Both the position numbers and the translations under genes were made by a program. The notes beneath the pieces were generated by a model. The model was not told where the DNA came from, ran no database searches, and saw only the letters and a list, made by a program, of their open reading frames with translations. This document shows, in pieces, positions 1 to 7,203 of a DNA stretch of 43,005 nucleotides; the first letter of the stretch is position 1; every line of letters starts with the position of its first letter. Origin of the DNA: Chryseobacterium elymi (GTDB taxonomy: Bacteria > Bacteroidota > Bacteroidia > Flavobacteriales > Weeksellaceae); contig NZ_QNUH01000026.1 in NCBI RefSeq assembly GCF_003385495.1, forward strand, positions 1 through 43,005, given 5' to 3'.

Positions 1-970
1 CAATGGCAGCAGCGCAGAAGTTCTTGAAGAAAACAATTATTATCCATTTGGGTTAAAGCATGAAGGATATAATGCTTTGACAGGAAATTCTGCTTATAAA
101 TATCAATATAATAGTAAAGAATTACAGCAGGAAACGGGACAGTATGATTATGGAGCGAGATTCTATATGCCGGATATTGGACGTTGGGGAGTGGTAGATC
201 CATTGGCGGAAAAATATATCAATTGGTCTCCATATACTTATAGTATAAATAATCCTATTCGTTGGATTGATCCAGACGGACGAGGTGTAACTGATGTTGT
301 CTTAAGAGGAGATCAGGCTAAAGAAGCTTTTGAGCAGTTAAAAAATGCGTCAAGTAATTTAAATCTGAAAATGGACTCGAAAGGAAAAGTTACCGGAACG
401 CTTAAGAAAGGAGCAACCGCAACAGATGCTGAATCAACTTTGCTTTCAGCTATGAGCAATAAAAGTGTAGTAGTAGATGTATTAGCTCAAAGTAGTAATG
501 TCATAGAATCAGATAATACAGCAATATTTGGAGGAGCATTCAGAGGCAGTACTATTAACTCCTCAATAGATGCATCCTTAGAAGGATCACCAAATACAAT
601 AACTCATGCAAATCAAATTATAAATCCTACGGATTTAGGTGCAATAGATACTTATTATAGTGCATTAAAGGGCGTTGGAGTTATGCACGAAATACTTGAA
701 GCTTATGATGGTGCAATAAATAGTCCAGGTGCAATAAATACTGTAGGAAGTAAAAACCGAGAGGTAAGTTGGGACAGTTATCTGTCAGCACATAATAATG
801 CAAGTACTTTAGATCCTCGAATAAACTATAATTTGCAATCTGAGAATAAAATTTTACCAAGAACTACAGGAGGTAATATAAGAATTGAAAGAACACTTTA
901 CAGACAAGTAAATGGTGTTAGAGAGTCAAAATCATTAGGAACTGTCGAAATTAAACCCAAAACAAAATAA
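1..970 (+). CDS. Rhs-repeat polymorphic toxin, C-terminal part (partial at left edge)
   Basis: The frame is open from base 2, so the gene starts outside the window; the TTG at 77 is internal. The first ~90 residues are the end of an Rhs core: YYPFGLKHEGYN, then YDYGARFYMPDIGRW, then DPLAEKY and NNPIRWIDPDGRG, the boundary after which Rhs proteins carry a variable toxin tip. The tip (~227 residues after DPDGRG) resembles no domain I can name. It holds HEILEAYDGA (H204, E205, E208, counted from base 77) and, 30 residues later, SAHNNA (H239). An HExxE pair with a distal His could be a metal site, but this is inference. Rhs proteins are large surface or secreted effectors used against competitors, with the tip as the toxic part. 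The next gene starts one base after this stop and is a candidate immunity gene. Confidence 0.85.
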   Translation, partial: NGSSAEVLEENNYYPFGLKHEGYNALTGNSAYKYQYNSKELQQETGQYDYGARFYMPDIGRWGVVDPLAEKYINWSPYTYSINNPIRWIDPDGRGVTDVVLRGDQAKEAFEQLKNASSNLNLKMDSKGKVTGTLKKGATATDAESTLLSAMSNKSVVVDVLAQSSNVIESDNTAIFGGAFRGSTINSSIDASLEGSPNTITHANQIINPTDLGAIDTYYSALKGVGVMHEILEAYDGAINSPGAINTVGSKNREVSWDSYLSAHNNASTLDPRINYNLQSENKILPRTTGGNIRIERTLYRQVNGVRESKSLGTVEIKPKTK

Positions 971-1348
971 ATGAAAACCATATCATTTTTAATAATAATC
1001 TTGGTGATGAGTTGTTGTTCTAATAAATTATCTACAAGAAATGATGATACTAATAGTTCGTATGAGATCTTAAAAATTGACAGCACTAAAAGTATGTATT
1101 TAATACAAATCCGAAATGGTAAGATTAATGAATTAGTATTATCAGAAAGAAATTGTAAAGTAAAAAGTAAAAATAAAATAGTTGTAGGAAAGAAATACTC
1201 GTTAAGAATTGATCCTTTAGACTCATACTTTAACGATGATGATTTTGAAAAGGCTGAGTTTAAGGTAGATGACACTAATGTTAAAAATCTTACACAAGGA
1301 ACTATTTATATGAGTAATAATCTTTGCGGACTTTATATATCTGAGTAA
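971..1348 (+). CDS. Small lipoprotein, candidate immunity partner of the Rhs toxin
   Basis: 125 residues, ATG directly after the TAA of the Rhs gene (TAAATG), so the two are almost certainly co-transcribed. The N-terminus MKTISFLIIILVMSC is a short lipoprotein signal with the lipobox ending at C15 or C16. The mature part is polar, lysine-rich and has no motif I recognise. In polymorphic toxin loci the gene straight after the toxin tip is usually the cognate immunity gene, and lipid-anchored immunity proteins are known for toxins that act in the periplasm. The assignment rests on position and the lipoprotein signal only. It could be an unrelated lipoprotein. Confidence 0.6.
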   Translation: MKTISFLIIILVMSCCSNKLSTRNDDTNSSYEILKIDSTKSMYLIQIRNGKINELVLSERNCKVKSKNKIVVGKKYSLRIDPLDSYFNDDDFEKAEFKVDDTNVKNLTQGTIYMSNNLCGLYISE

Positions 1349-1365
1349 TAAAATATAACTCCCCG

Positions 1366-1392
1366 CTACGCAAAGTCTGTGACTTTGAGTAG
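1366..1392. repeat. Imperfect inverted repeat after the Rhs/lipoprotein pair
   Basis: CTACGCAAAGTC (1366-1377) and GACTTTGAGTAG (1381-1392) form a 12-bp stem with one mismatch and a TGT loop. There is no T-run directly after it, so it is not a classic terminator by itself. It lies just before the perfect palindrome at 1401-1424, and the two hairpins together close the toxin locus. Confidence 0.6.
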
Positions 1393-1400
1393 ATAAAAAT

Positions 1401-1424
1401 AACCCACCGCAATTGCGGTGGGTT
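1401..1424. terminator. Perfect 24-bp palindrome, bidirectional terminator
   Basis: AACCCACCGCAA is followed at once by its exact reverse complement. On the + strand it runs into TTTGTGTTTT. On the - strand it runs into ATTTTTATC. It lies between the + strand lipoprotein gene and the - strand regulator remnant, so it can end both transcripts. Confidence 0.75.
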
Positions 1425-1431
1425 TTGTGTT

Positions 1432-1693
1432 TTATAAATCTGCTGCGTTTTTTGGCAAAAAAATCTTTACACTTTTTATTGGTGAGCATTTTTTCCACGA
1501 GGCGGAAAATGGTTTGCTTGTCTTCCTCTTCCAGTTGTGGGATTAATCTTATTTGTTCAAGTTCTGTTTTATCCTCTAGGATAACTTCTTTAGGAATAGA
1601 ACCGTCATGATTAATAATTTGATCGGTATTCATATCAAAAAGCTGCGCCATTTTCTGCAGTTCTTCTGTAATCTTCCCCAAAATCCGGAACAT
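1432..1693 (-). pseudogene. XRE-type regulator remnant, 5'-truncated and frameshifted
   Basis: The - strand reads ELQKMAQLFDMNTDQIINHD, then IPKEVILEDKTELEQIRLI, then EDKQTIFRLVEKMLTNKKCK and DFFAK. This is the C-terminal half of a common Bacteroidetes helix-turn-helix regulator of roughly 120-130 residues. The DNA-binding HTH half is missing: the frame starts at 1693 with sequence that does not fit the family. At the 3' end, a run of six A (1448-1453 on the + strand as T) shifts the frame. With five A it would read DFFAKNAADL and stop at 1432, just before the palindromic terminator, as expected for this family. In the present frame translation runs on through the terminator to 1223, which is not plausible. 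It is therefore non-functional. Confidence 0.72.
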
Positions 1694-1724
1694 TTAAAAA
1701 TATAGTTTTTACATTTGGAATACT

Positions 1725-1868
1725 ATGAAAAACAGTAAATTTTCAGAAGTTCAGATTATCAAGATTCTATCTGAACAAAATCAAGGGAAAACAGTGAATG
1801 ATACCTACTTTCCCATTTCCCTGCAAAATCATTTAGAGACATTACCTATAAAAAATGAGCTACTGTGA
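1725..1868 (+). mobile_element. IS3-family transposase OrfA, 5' fragment
   Basis: From ATG 1725 the frame reads MKNSKFSEVQIIKILSEQNQ, then GKTVND, then unrelated residues to a TGA at 1866. The first 26 residues match the start of IS3-type OrfA proteins, where the helix-turn-helix normally continues with a C-R-E-x-G-I-S-x-x-T-F-Y-x-W-K block. That block is missing, so the element is broken within OrfA. No OrfB, inverted repeats or target duplication are visible. Together with the truncated regulator next door it marks an old insertion/deletion scar between the toxin locus and ruvC. Confidence 0.7.
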
Positions 1869-1913
1869 AAACATTGGTTTTATTATTAAAATTGATTTAC
1901 AACCCCACGATCT

Positions 1914-2468
1914 CTACTTCACCCTCCCCGGATTCTGCTTCAAAAAACTATCCCAGCCGCTATAAGATTTTGTATCTGCAATAGTTCCGGAATTGAAATG
2001 ATGGCAGACTGCAACAGCCAAACCATCCGAAGCATCCAAATATTTGGTAGGGAATTCTTTCAGTTTTAAAAGGTTCTGAAGCATTCCGGCTACCTGTTCC
2101 TTGCTGGCATTTCCGTTTCCGGTGATGGCCATTTTAATCTTCTTAGGAGAGTATTCCGTGATGGGAATATTTCTGTACAGGCTTGCGGCCATTGCAACGC
2201 CTTGCGCACGCCCCAGTTTAAGCATACTCTGCACATTTTTCCCGTAAAATGGAGCTTCCAGAGCAACTTCATCCGGATGATATTCATCGATCAGAGCTAA
2301 TGTTTTGTCAAAGATATATTTAAGTTTGGTTTCGTGATTCGGATATTTTTTCAGGATCAGCTCGTGGATAGAAATCATTTCCATTTTACTTTTGGTCACG
2401 GAAATAATGCCGAAACCCATAATCGCTGTTCCGGGATCAATCCCTAAAATTATCTTCTCTGAAATCAT
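1914..2468 (-). CDS. ruvC: Crossover junction endodeoxyribonuclease RuvC
   Basis: 184 residues, the usual RuvC length. RuvC resolves Holliday junctions with RuvAB during recombinational repair. The four acidic metal-binding positions of the family are visible: D11 in LGIDPGT, E71 in ALEAPFYGKN, and D145 and D148 in YLDASDGLAVAVCHH. KLGRAQGVA and TGNGNASKEQV are also typical. The start ATG at 2468 lies only four bases after a TAnnTTTG promoter element, suggesting a leaderless or nearly leaderless transcript. It stands alone between mobile-element debris and a 2H phosphoesterase gene. Confidence 0.96.
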   Translation of the reverse strand: MISEKIILGIDPGTAIMGFGIISVTKSKMEMISIHELILKKYPNHETKLKYIFDKTLALIDEYHPDEVALEAPFYGKNVQSMLKLGRAQGVAMAASLYRNIPITEYSPKKIKMAITGNGNASKEQVAGMLQNLLKLKEFPTKYLDASDGLAVAVCHHFNSGTIADTKSYSGWDSFLKQNPGRVK

Positions 2469-2472
2469 GGTT

Positions 2473-2480
2473 CAAAGATA
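2473..2480 (-). promoter_or_regulatory. -7 promoter element for ruvC
   Basis: TATCTTTG on the - strand matches the Bacteroidetes -7 consensus TAnnTTTG. It ends four bases before the ruvC ATG, so the predicted start of transcription falls at or next to the start codon. Confidence 0.6.
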
Positions 2481-2528
2481 GCGTTTATAAATCTTTTTTG
2501 TTGAATTGTAATAAGGTTTGATTAGGTC

Positions 2529-3050
2529 TTATTTTAATTGTTTTTCAGCAATAGGAATCCATCTTCCATCATGGCGAAGAAGTAGAATTTTATCGACTAA
2601 AAATTTAGTTTTATATTCTTTGTTCTTATAAATCTCCCATGCTTTCAGATAGTTATCAAAACTAAGGTTTCTGTAGCCGACAGTCATGTGAGGCGTGAAA
2701 GATTTCTTGCCAAAACTAAAGTGCTGTATTATCCTTTGATGAAGTAGATTTAAATTTTCGTTGGCTTCAGGATGGACAAAAATGACCGAATTTTTTGGAT
2801 TAGGAAAGCTTCCGAAACCATTCAGTAGTATTTCAAAGGGAGGGATATCCGTATCTATCTTCTGGAAAGCAGTATGAATATCACTTTCCAGCTCAAGTTC
2901 TCTTTCAAAAGGCGATAATAAAGTAATATGTGCATCATTTGTTAATGCTTTTGAATTATCATAATTCGCAGCAAGATCTTGTTTGAACACCTTTACTTCA
3001 TCAATGATGTCCTGTGGAGGATAAATGGCAATGAAATACATTTTTTTCAT
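2529..3050 (-). CDS. 2'-5' RNA ligase-like 2H phosphoesterase
   Basis: 173 residues. Two HxT motifs define the 2H phosphoesterase superfamily (LigT/CPDase-like): HITLLSPF at H41/T43 and HMTVGYRN at H121/T123, with the usual spacing of about 80 residues. Members act on 2'-5' linkages or cyclic phosphates of RNA or nucleotides; the substrate here cannot be told from sequence. Start MKKMYFIAIYPP fits the family, whose first strand is hydrophobic. It lies upstream of ruvC on the same strand (60-bp gap) and is divergent from the PadR gene. Confidence 0.88.
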   Translation of the reverse strand: MKKMYFIAIYPPQDIIDEVKVFKQDLAANYDNSKALTNDAHITLLSPFERELELESDIHTAFQKIDTDIPPFEILLNGFGSFPNPKNSVIFVHPEANENLNLLHQRIIQHFSFGKKSFTPHMTVGYRNLSFDNYLKAWEIYKNKEYKTKFLVDKILLLRHDGRWIPIAEKQLK

Positions 3051-3131
3051 ACAGCAAAGTAAATATTTTTTATAATATTCAAATACATAAGAAAATTATG
3101 CATAGATTTACAAGGTATAAAAACAAGATTT

Positions 3132-3455
3132 TTGAAAAAGAACAGTCTTTACAAAGGAACGCTCCAGAACATTATTTTGAAACTGCTTTCTAAAGAAGTG
3201 AAAATGTATGGCTATCAGATTACCCAACGTGCAAAAGAACTTACAGACGGGGAGCTTGAGATGACGGAAGGTGCTTTGTATCCGCTGCTGCATAAATTGG
3301 AGAATGACGGAATGATAACATCAGAAGTTCAGAAGATCAATGGAAGGGACAGAAAATATTATCTTCTGACAGAAAAGGGAAAGAAACATCAGGCTGTTCA
3401 GGAAAACGAAATGAAAAGTTATTTGTTAAACCTAAATACCATTTTTAACATATGA
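3132..3455 (+). CDS. PadR-family transcriptional regulator
   Basis: 107 residues, starting at TTG 3132. The protein is a PadR winged helix: GTLQNIILKLL, YGYQITQRAKELTDGE, LEMTEGALYPLLHKLENDG and GRDRKYYLLTEKG are hallmark segments. The TTG is chosen because KNSLYKGTLQ is the normal family start and no in-frame ATG lies near. PadR proteins are usually repressors responding to small molecules or envelope stress. Here it overlaps the following membrane-protein gene by four bases (ATGA), so the two are translationally coupled. PadR plus a small membrane protein is a recurring pair in which the regulator controls its own operon. Confidence 0.92.
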   Translation: MKKNSLYKGTLQNIILKLLSKEVKMYGYQITQRAKELTDGELEMTEGALYPLLHKLENDGMITSEVQKINGRDRKYYLLTEKGKKHQAVQENEMKSYLLNLNTIFNI

Positions 3456-4177
3456 TGACCCAAACGCAGGAAAACGAGGTTACAGACTATCTTATTTTTC
3501 AGGAGCTCCCACTTGATATTTTACTTGAAGTAAAAGACCATATGCTCTCCCAGATTGCAGACATCCAGCTTCAAAAAAAACTGGATTTTGAAAATGCATT
3601 TCTGAACGTTAAAAAATCCTGGGACGGAGAATTTAAAATGGTAAGTTACTTTTTATTTTCTCCTGCAGAGATTCCATTGATTGTAAAAAAAATAATTAAG
3701 GAAAAATTCAATGTACTCCTGAAAAAATCTTTTATAATAGGTCTTGTTTTCTTTGGAATTAACCTTTTGTTGATTTATTTATCAAAAAGCCAGGAAGAAT
3801 ACAGAATATTTTTCAGACTGCTGAATGGATTGTTTTTGCTGACAATGGGGATGGTATGGTTTTTTAATATTAAAATCTGGAAATACATGAGAACAGACTT
3901 TAAATACAAAGGAAAATGTTTTTACACCTTATACCAGCAGAATGTAGGGCTGATGGTAATCGTTACGATTTCCATGCTACAGCTCCTCGGAAAAAACGGG
4001 CATTACGCTTACCAGTTTTTCAGAACGCAAAATACATCTGAAATTGCCGGAACACTCATTACATTACTGGTTCCTTTTATCCTTCAGAGTTCAATGATTT
4101 TTACCTTGCTCAATTTTTTTGAACATAAAAAGACTTTGAAAAGAATGCAGAATTTTCTTCAGTCCGCTGACAATTAA
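3452..4177 (+). CDS. Four-helix membrane protein coupled to PadR
   Basis: 241 residues, start ATGATG overlapping the PadR stop by four bases. The N-terminal ~85 residues are soluble and helical (VTDYLIFQELPLDILLEVKD). Four hydrophobic stretches follow: FIIGLVFFGINLLLIYL, LLNGLFLLTMGMVWFF, VGLMVIVTISMLQLL and TLITLLVPFILQSSMIFTLL. The soluble-helical domain followed by membrane helices resembles proteins that accompany PadR regulators (DUF1700/HAAS-like arrangement), but I cannot assign it to a named family. A role in membrane sensing with the regulator is inferred from the coupling. Confidence 0.75.
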   Translation: MMTQTQENEVTDYLIFQELPLDILLEVKDHMLSQIADIQLQKKLDFENAFLNVKKSWDGEFKMVSYFLFSPAEIPLIVKKIIKEKFNVLLKKSFIIGLVFFGINLLLIYLSKSQEEYRIFFRLLNGLFLLTMGMVWFFNIKIWKYMRTDFKYKGKCFYTLYQQNVGLMVIVTISMLQLLGKNGHYAYQFFRTQNTSEIAGTLITLLVPFILQSSMIFTLLNFFEHKKTLKRMQNFLQSADN

Positions 4178-4223
4178 TGTTCACAGATAGCAATTCATAT
4201 CCATGTTTTATATGTAAAGAAAA

Positions 4224-5330
4224 TTATTGTTTTGTTCTAAGCTGCAATAGAATATTCTCAAGATTGTCCGTAATCTTTTTAACTTCCACATGAGGTCTGA
4301 ATGTTGAACTTTTTCCCTTTTCTTCATCCGCAATATTGGATAAAATAATAACTGATGTTTTGGTTTGTGGATAATAGATATCCAGAGAAGGGGAGCCCTT
4401 TACATAGCCGCTGTGAAAATAACCTTCAGGGCTTCCGATATTGATCATGATCCCATAGCCATAGCCCATTTTTCCTAAAACTGCATGATGCCTTTCCGAG
4501 CTTTTAGAAACAAACTGCTTCAAAGTTTCAGGTTTCAGGATCTTTCCTCCATAAATAGCATTGTTCCAGATGTGGAGATCCTCTATGGTAGAAAGAATGC
4601 CGCCTGCCGGGGTTCCTATATCTTTTCCTCCCAGCCTTTTGGGCATATTCGGAACGGCGACAAATTTTGTAGCATTTCCCAAATAGGCACTTGCAAAATC
4701 CTTACCTTCAAAGATATTTCCTGTAGAAGAATTTTTCATTTCTGCTTTTTTGAACAGTTCCATGACATTTTCATCGTATGATTTCCCTGAAACAACTTCT
4801 ATAATTTGTCCCAGAGCATTAAAGCCGTCATTGGAATAGAAAAAATCCGAACCACTTTTGAACATAAGCTTTCCTCCGAAAGTATTTAATCCCGAAGTGT
4901 GATTTAAAAGTTGGTGAATAGTAATATTTTCATACTCTTTGGTTTGAAATGATTTCAGGTATTTGGATGCTTTGTCACTAACGTTCAGTTTTCCCTGTTC
5001 CATCTGAAGAAGAACAAGAGCAGCAGTAAACTGTTTGCTTACAGACCCAATAGCAAAAACCGTATTGCTGTCGATTTTTATCTTATTTTTAAAATCAGAA
5101 TAGCCGTTTTCTTTCCTGTACAGTTGCAGGGAATCTTTAAATACGGCAATACTTCCGTTGAAATTATACTTTTTAAATACAGAATCAATCTGCTGTTCCA
5201 GAAGTGTTTTTTGAAAAGCCGTAATTGTGGAATCAATAATTACATTTTTGTCAACCGGTTTTTTGGGAGTTTCAGTTTTGCATGAAAATAAAAAGCAGAA
5301 AAGCAGAAGGAGTGTAAAATTTTTTATCAC
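4224..5330 (-). CDS. Serine hydrolase lipoprotein, class C beta-lactamase fold
   Basis: 368 residues. Lipoprotein signal MIKNFTLLLLFCFLFSC puts the lipid on C17. The beta-lactamase/penicillin-binding-protein-like signatures are present: SVSK (S96, K99) as the nucleophile motif SxxK, YSN (Y165) as the YxN motif after LLNHTSGL, and HSG in GYFHSGYVKG near the C-terminus as the third motif. The family includes D-aminopeptidases, esterases and class C-like hydrolases; the substrate is not predictable, and resistance should not be assumed. It would act in the periplasm or on the cell surface. It is convergent with the membrane-protein gene and separated from the next - strand gene by 266 bp that show no clear signal. 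Confidence 0.9.
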   Translation of the reverse strand: MIKNFTLLLLFCFLFSCKTETPKKPVDKNVIIDSTITAFQKTLLEQQIDSVFKKYNFNGSIAVFKDSLQLYRKENGYSDFKNKIKIDSNTVFAIGSVSKQFTAALVLLQMEQGKLNVSDKASKYLKSFQTKEYENITIHQLLNHTSGLNTFGGKLMFKSGSDFFYSNDGFNALGQIIEVVSGKSYDENVMELFKKAEMKNSSTGNIFEGKDFASAYLGNATKFVAVPNMPKRLGGKDIGTPAGGILSTIEDLHIWNNAIYGGKILKPETLKQFVSKSSERHHAVLGKMGYGYGIMINIGSPEGYFHSGYVKGSPSLDIYYPQTKTSVIILSNIADEEKGKSSTFRPHVEVKKITDNLENILLQLRTKQ

Positions 5331-5596
5331 AGGTGTTTTATATTAAAAGTTACTGATCTTGGGATTATTACATTATTTAAATATAAGAAAATCCTTTGGG
5401 GTCTCAAAGACAAGCAAAATTTGTGCTAAGCTAAGTCCGTTCATTGACTGAACCCAATTTTTTTATAATAGTACAAAGAATCAGAGCTACTTTTGTTACG
5501 GGTAGACAATGAAAAAGGTGTTGAAGTAATATTTTGGATGTGGGAAGTGTCAGGAATTAGGCATGGCTTAACAAACTGCAGGGATAAATAATATTA

Positions 5597-6322
5597 CTAT
5601 TTCAGAATCAGATCGCAGAACCAGAAAACATAGTCACTGTCTTCATCTTCAGGACTGGCTTTTGGCTTAGGATAGGTTTTCTTTACCGTCTCTCCTGTTT
5701 CAAACTGAACAGGATTTTTAAAAATAGGCCCATCAAAAGTAAATGTGTGGAATTCCCCATTCTCTCCACATGGATCAACATTTTTAGGAAGATCATTGAT
5801 GAAGTCCTGGTCAATAATTCTTCCTGCAAAACTTTTGTCCAGATAAGTTTCATTCACACACGTCACAATTGTTTTGAAGCCAAGGTCAAGAAATTTGTGG
5901 ATGAGATCGGTTGTATTTTGCTTCCAAAGTGGAAATAGAGCTTCCATTCCTATCGAATTCAGCTGGTCTTCACGGTATTTCCGGAGGTCTTCCAGGAAAA
6001 TGTCCCCAAAAACAGACTGCGTAATGCCCATATCTTGAATGTCCGACATCGTTTTACCCATAATCTCACGGTATTCTTCCATGGACGGTTCCTTGGGGAG
6101 TTCCATTTTAATCAAAGGCAGTCCTATATTTTCGGCTTGCTTTTCCAAAAGTGAAACATGAACACCATGCATCGAAATCCTCTGAAACTCTTTATTGATA
6201 CTGGTAAGCAGAGTTGTAACTTCAGTCTGATTTTCCTGCTGGATTTTATAAAAGGCAAGTGCGGAATCTTTTCCGCTGCTCCAGTTGAATACGGCTTTAG
6301 GTTTCATTAATTGATTCTGCAT
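5597..6322 (-). CDS. Dph6-related PP-loop ATPase (diphthine-ammonia-ligase-like)
   Basis: N-type ATP pyrophosphatase: the PP-loop FNWSSGKDSALAFY lies near the N-terminus, and ISMHGVHVSLLEKQAE, VFGDIFLEDLRKYRE, ALFPLWKQNT and DPCGENGEFHTF follow the Dph6/MJ0570-like pattern. Eukaryotic Dph6 amidates diphthine on EF2; bacteria lack diphthamide, so the substrate is unknown. The open frame begins at 6340, which would overlap the upstream gene by 17 bases. The ATG at 6322, one base after the upstream stop, or the one at 6307 (MKPKAVFNW) fits better; 6322 is used here. It forms an operon with the secreted Sel1-like protein upstream. Confidence 0.88.
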   Translation of the reverse strand: MQNQLMKPKAVFNWSSGKDSALAFYKIQQENQTEVTTLLTSINKEFQRISMHGVHVSLLEKQAENIGLPLIKMELPKEPSMEEYREIMGKTMSDIQDMGITQSVFGDIFLEDLRKYREDQLNSIGMEALFPLWKQNTTDLIHKFLDLGFKTIVTCVNETYLDKSFAGRIIDQDFINDLPKNVDPCGENGEFHTFTFDGPIFKNPVQFETGETVKKTYPKPKASPEDEDSDYVFWFCDLILK

Positions 6323-6323
6323 T

Positions 6324-7094
6324 TTATTTTGCTGCATCATTCATTTCTGCTTCAAATTGTGCTAATCCGGCTTTGGTACTTCCTTTATCAGTTGCTGTTT
6401 GCCATTCTTTCGTGGCTTTGGTTTTGTCACCCAGACTATAATAATAACTTCCTAAAACTGTATGGCCTTCAATCTCGCCCATGCTGATGATTTTTTGCCC
6501 TAACCTGATGATTTCAGGATTCTGTTTAGGCTTTTTCAGTTTATTTTTTAAGACAGCTTCCATTCCACCCACATCGTTCATCACCATTAATCCAAATTTC
6601 TCCATGCATGCCTTTGCAAGACCTCTTGTGCACAAATCATCAATGGTTTTTGTGTAATTTGTCATTGCGTTTTCATCAAATAATTTGTCAAAATCATTGG
6701 ATTTGGCTCTTGTTTTACGATAATATTCATAAAGAAGCTGTGCATTTTTCTTAGCCAGGGTATCATCTTTTCTGTTGTTTTCGGCAAGGCTATCTTTCTT
6801 TAGATCCCACTTAGTGTCCTTAACCCAGGTTGAATTACCGGCCAAACGGTTTTTAGACATTTTAAAGATAAAAATATCCTTATCCGGAAAAACAACCACG
6901 GAATCATTTTTCACAAAATAATCTCCTTTTCCATATCCTGCAATATCGACCTTTCCATTACCATCAAAAGCAAAATATGGGTATAATGTTTCTTTAGAAT
7001 TGGTCATAAAATAACCCTGGAGGTTGTTATCAGCTTCTTGAGCATTGAAGAGTCCGCAGGAAATAATTCCAATCAGGAATAAAATATATTTCAT
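6324..7094 (-). CDS. Secreted protein with C-terminal Sel1/TPR-like segment
   Basis: 256 residues with signal peptide MKYILFLIGIISCGLFNAQ. Residues 25-100 form a beta-rich segment (GYFMTNSKETLYPYFAF, DIAGYGKGDYFVKNDSVVVF). The central part is lysine-rich and helical. The last ~60 residues (GQKIISMGEIEGHTVLGSYY, SLGDKTKATKEWQTATDKGS) look like Sel1/TPR helical repeats, which mediate protein-protein contacts. No enzymatic motif is seen. It lies directly upstream of the PP-loop ATPase with no gap, so they are co-transcribed. The link between an exported protein and a cytoplasmic ATPase is unexplained. Confidence 0.7.
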   Translation of the reverse strand: MKYILFLIGIISCGLFNAQEADNNLQGYFMTNSKETLYPYFAFDGNGKVDIAGYGKGDYFVKNDSVVVFPDKDIFIFKMSKNRLAGNSTWVKDTKWDLKKDSLAENNRKDDTLAKKNAQLLYEYYRKTRAKSNDFDKLFDENAMTNYTKTIDDLCTRGLAKACMEKFGLMVMNDVGGMEAVLKNKLKKPKQNPEIIRLGQKIISMGEIEGHTVLGSYYYSLGDKTKATKEWQTATDKGSTKAGLAQFEAEMNDAAK

Positions 7095-7117
7095 TAGTTA
7101 AAATGTTGCTGTTGTGT

Positions 7118-7156
7118 AAAAATACAAAAAACCTCAAAGAAATCTCCTTGAGGTTT
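7118..7156 (-). terminator. Rho-independent terminator of icmF
   Basis: AAACCTCAA (7129-7137) and TTGAGGTTT (7148-7156) form a 9-bp stem with a 10-base loop. On the - strand the stem is followed by a T-rich run (7128 down to about 7118). It ends the icmF transcript before the next - strand gene. Confidence 0.8.
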
Positions 7157-7203
7157 AATTTATAAGTTGAATATTGCTCAACAATGTTTAAAATTGTCTG
7201 GGC

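Noticed and set aside
898..1275. 125-codon - strand frame over the lipoprotein gene
   Set aside because: It is antisense to a better gene with a signal peptide, and its protein has no family features.
5331..5596. Possible small gene between the serine hydrolase and the PP-loop ATPase
   Set aside because: Only short frames without a signal peptide, family pattern or promoter element.
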